Origin: Chloroflexi bacterium RBG_16_68_14 | GTDB taxonomy: Bacteria; Chloroflexota; Dehalococcoidia; DSTF01; RBG-16-68-14 | Reading direction: 5' to 3' | Assembly (NCBI GenBank): GCA_001796995.1 | Contig: MGOB01000096.1 | Span: 1-13,708, forward strand | Length of the DNA stretch: 13,708 bases | Shown: one piece after another, positions 12,051 to 13,708 of the stretch | How the letters are laid out: every line of letters begins with the position of its first letter | Position numbering within the stretch: the first letter of the stretch is position 1 | Made by a program: the position numbers and the translations under genes | Notes under the pieces: generated by a model | Databases searched by the model: none | What the model was told of the DNA's origin: nothing | What the model saw: only the letters and a program-made list of their open reading frames with translations

Positions 12051-13708
12051 CTACACGGCACACTCGCCCTCGCCCATGTCTTCGAGGCTGAAGAGCTTGT
12101 TGGCGCCCCAGTCGACGAAGGCCATGGGGTCCTCCTCAAAGGCTGGCATGTGGGCATACTCCGCCAGCACCTCCTTAATGTGTCCGGTGCCGACGCGGAG
12201 CGCCCAGTCGCCGAAGGGCTCGCCATCCTGACGCTCCTCCTGATAGTGCTCGGTGAGGCGGACGACGGCCTCCGGGATGCGCTTGGCGGCGATCTTCATG
12301 ACGTGCTTGGCGATGCGGGCGTCCTCCGTTTCGCCCTTGCCGGCGATGAGCAGGGAGAAGGCGGGCACCATCCGCTCGCCGGAGTGTACCGCGTTGCCGT
12401 AGAAGCCGATGTCGGCGATGTGGTGGTGTCCGCAGGAGTTGGGGCAGCCGCTGATCTTGATCCGGATCTGCTCCACCAGCGGGTCGTCCTTGAGATGGCC
12501 GTTCTTGCTGAAGAGCTCATCCCGGATGGCCTGACCCAGCCCCTTGGAGGAGGTGACGCCCAGGCTGCAGGTATCGGCGCCGGGGCAGGTCATCACGTCG
12601 GTGAGGGTGAGGACGCCATCTTCCGCCAGGCCGGCCTCCACCAGGTCGGCGTGGAGCGCAGGCAGGTCCTCCTCGTGCACCCAGCGCAGCACCACGTTCT
12701 GGTTGGCGGAGGTGCGCAGCTTGCCTCCGGCGTATTTCCGGGACATGGCCGCCAGCGCGCGGAACTGCTCTGCCGTCAGGTCGCCGATGGGCAGGAGGAC
12801 GTAGGCCATGTAGAAGCCCTCTTGGCCCTGAGGGACGGCGTTGGTGCGCTCCCACGCCTGGAAGCCCGGCCGCGGCGCTTGACCGTTCTGGCCCAGCGAC
12901 GCCGCCGACGGGTGTTGCTGCTCCTCCTCCAGCAACGACCAGTCCGGATCCCGGTACGCCCCGCTGTCGGCGGGCGGCAGGGTGGACAGCTCCTCCCGCA
13001 CCAGCCGCCGGAACTCCTCGATGCCTATCCGCTTCAGGAGGAACTTGATGCGCGCCTTGTTCCGGTTCTTCCGCTCGCCCGTGCGGTCGAAGACGCGCAG
13101 GGTGGCCTCGATGACCCGCAGCAGCTCGCCTTCGGGCACGAACTCCTCTAGCACCTCGGCGACGCTGGGCGCCGCGCCCAAGCCACCGCCGACCACCGCC
13201 CGGAAGCCCCGCCCGCCGTCGCGGATGACAGCGGTAGCGCCCAGGTCATGGATGGGCACCATCCCGTAATCGTGGGAGCAGGCGGAGAAGGCGATCTTGA
13301 ACTTGCGGGGCAGCTTCTGGCAGATGGGGTTGCGCAGGAAGAAGCGCGCTGTCGCCTCGGCGTAGGGGGTGATGTCGAAGACGGTATCCGGGCAGAGGCC
13401 GGACATATGGTCCGCCGTCACGTTGCGCACGGTGTTGCCACAGGCCTCGCGGGTGGTGAGGCCAACCTGCGCCATGATGCGCAACACCGTGGGCACGTCC
13501 TCCAGCAAGACAAAGTGGAACTGGATATCCTGCCGGGTGGTGACGTGGCCCAGCTTGCGGGGCGTGAACCGCTCGGCGATGTCGCCCAGCACGTCCATCT
13601 GCTCCGCCGTGAGCGAGCCGTGGGGGATCTTCACCCGTATCATCTGGACGTTGTCCTGCCGCTGGCCGTAGATGCCGTGCTGGAGGCGGAAGGGGCGGAA
13701 GTCGTCGC
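12051..13708 (-). CDS. Sulfite (or nitrite) reductase, siroheme/4Fe-4S, N-terminus off the window
   Basis: This enzyme carries out six-electron reduction of sulfite to sulfide (or of nitrite to ammonia), probably fed by ferredoxin. The frame is open to the window edge, giving 552 visible residues. Codons upstream of the internal ATG at 13643 read RPFRLQHGIYGQRQDNVQM, the typical N-terminal region, so that ATG is not the true start. Two ferrite-reductase half-domains are present. The siroheme-proximal cluster ligands are CPGADTC (C-x5-C) and GCPNSCGHHH (C-x3-C), both intact. FSACSHDYG in the first half is its degenerate counterpart. Sequence alone does not separate SirA from NirA types. The downstream cysH, cysC and sat favour sulfite as substrate. 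No promoter is visible because the 5' end is outside the window. Confidence 0.92.
   Translation of the reverse strand, partial: DDFRPFRLQHGIYGQRQDNVQMIRVKIPHGSLTAEQMDVLGDIAERFTPRKLGHVTTRQDIQFHFVLLEDVPTVLRIMAQVGLTTREACGNTVRNVTADHMSGLCPDTVFDITPYAEATARFFLRNPICQKLPRKFKIAFSACSHDYGMVPIHDLGATAVIRDGGRGFRAVVGGGLGAAPSVAEVLEEFVPEGELLRVIEATLRVFDRTGERKNRNKARIKFLLKRIGIEEFRRLVREELSTLPPADSGAYRDPDWSLLEEEQQHPSAASLGQNGQAPRPGFQAWERTNAVPQGQEGFYMAYVLLPIGDLTAEQFRALAAMSRKYAGGKLRTSANQNVVLRWVHEEDLPALHADLVEAGLAEDGVLTLTDVMTCPGADTCSLGVTSSKGLGQAIRDELFSKNGHLKDDPLVEQIRIKISGCPNSCGHHHIADIGFYGNAVHSGERMVPAFSLLIAGKGETEDARIAKHVMKIAAKRIPEAVVRLTEHYQEERQDGEPFGDWALRVGTGHIKEVLAEYAHMPAFEEDPMAFVDWGANKLFSLEDMGEGECAV

Noticed and set aside
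13641..13643. Sulfite reductase start at ATG 13643
   Set aside because: Codons upstream of this ATG continue in frame to the window edge and match the family's N-terminal region, so the gene is partial.

Overview
The window is GC-rich, dense bacterial chromosome. Almost every gene lies on the minus strand, so it reads biologically from right to left. No gene here is decisive for taxonomy. The combination of high GC, a Mycobacterium-like CysO/CysM/Mec cysteine pathway, an IscR/CymR-like Rrf2 regulator and intergenic palindrome pairs would suit a Chloroflexota (or, less likely, actinobacterial) genome. That placement is inference with low to moderate confidence.

Right to left, the first block (13708 to about 8189) is assimilatory sulfate reduction. 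It holds a siroheme/4Fe-4S sulfite (or nitrite) reductase cut by the window edge, an APS-type reductase (cysH), APS kinase (cysC), zinc-type ATP sulfurylase (sat), and a Na/Pi-cotransporter-like membrane protein joined to sat by a TGATG overlap that may import the anion. An Rrf2 regulator with three cysteines (8087-7647) follows and probably controls the locus. The second block (7669-3753) turns sulfide into cysteine twice over. CysK is the classical O-acetylserine route. Then come a fused ThiS/MoaD-like carrier plus E1-like adenylyltransferase, a separate CysO-like carrier, an O-phosphoserine-type CysM and a JAMM metallopeptidase of the Mec type, which together make a protein-bound thiocarboxylate route. 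The third block (3756-1752) is a P-loop kinase of unknown substrate, dihydropteroate synthase (folP) and HPPK (folK), coupled to the JAMM gene by ATGA overlaps.

On the plus strand, 1294-1755 holds a Trm112-like zinc protein and a small two-helix membrane protein, driven by a clear sigma-70-type promoter. The small membrane gene and folK converge and share the four bases CTAG as overlapping stop codons. At the left end, on the minus strand, lie an unknown two-helix membrane protein and the start of a family 2 glycosyltransferase.

The most interesting points are these. (1) Two paralogous ubiquitin-like sulfur carriers both have a diglycine that is not C-terminal: one is buried in a fusion to its own E1, the other has a duplicated LPALAGG tail ending in Ala-Arg. 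A JAMM protease gene lies nearby, which suggests proteolytic maturation. (2) Paired palindromes with a constant CT-NN-AG centre and different but self-complementary stems occur at three intergenic places. At two of them the palindrome supplies the stop codon and last residues of the upstream gene (folP, cysC). (3) A 134-bp MITE-like element with perfect 15-bp terminal inverted repeats and a 5-bp target duplication carries one of these palindrome pairs.
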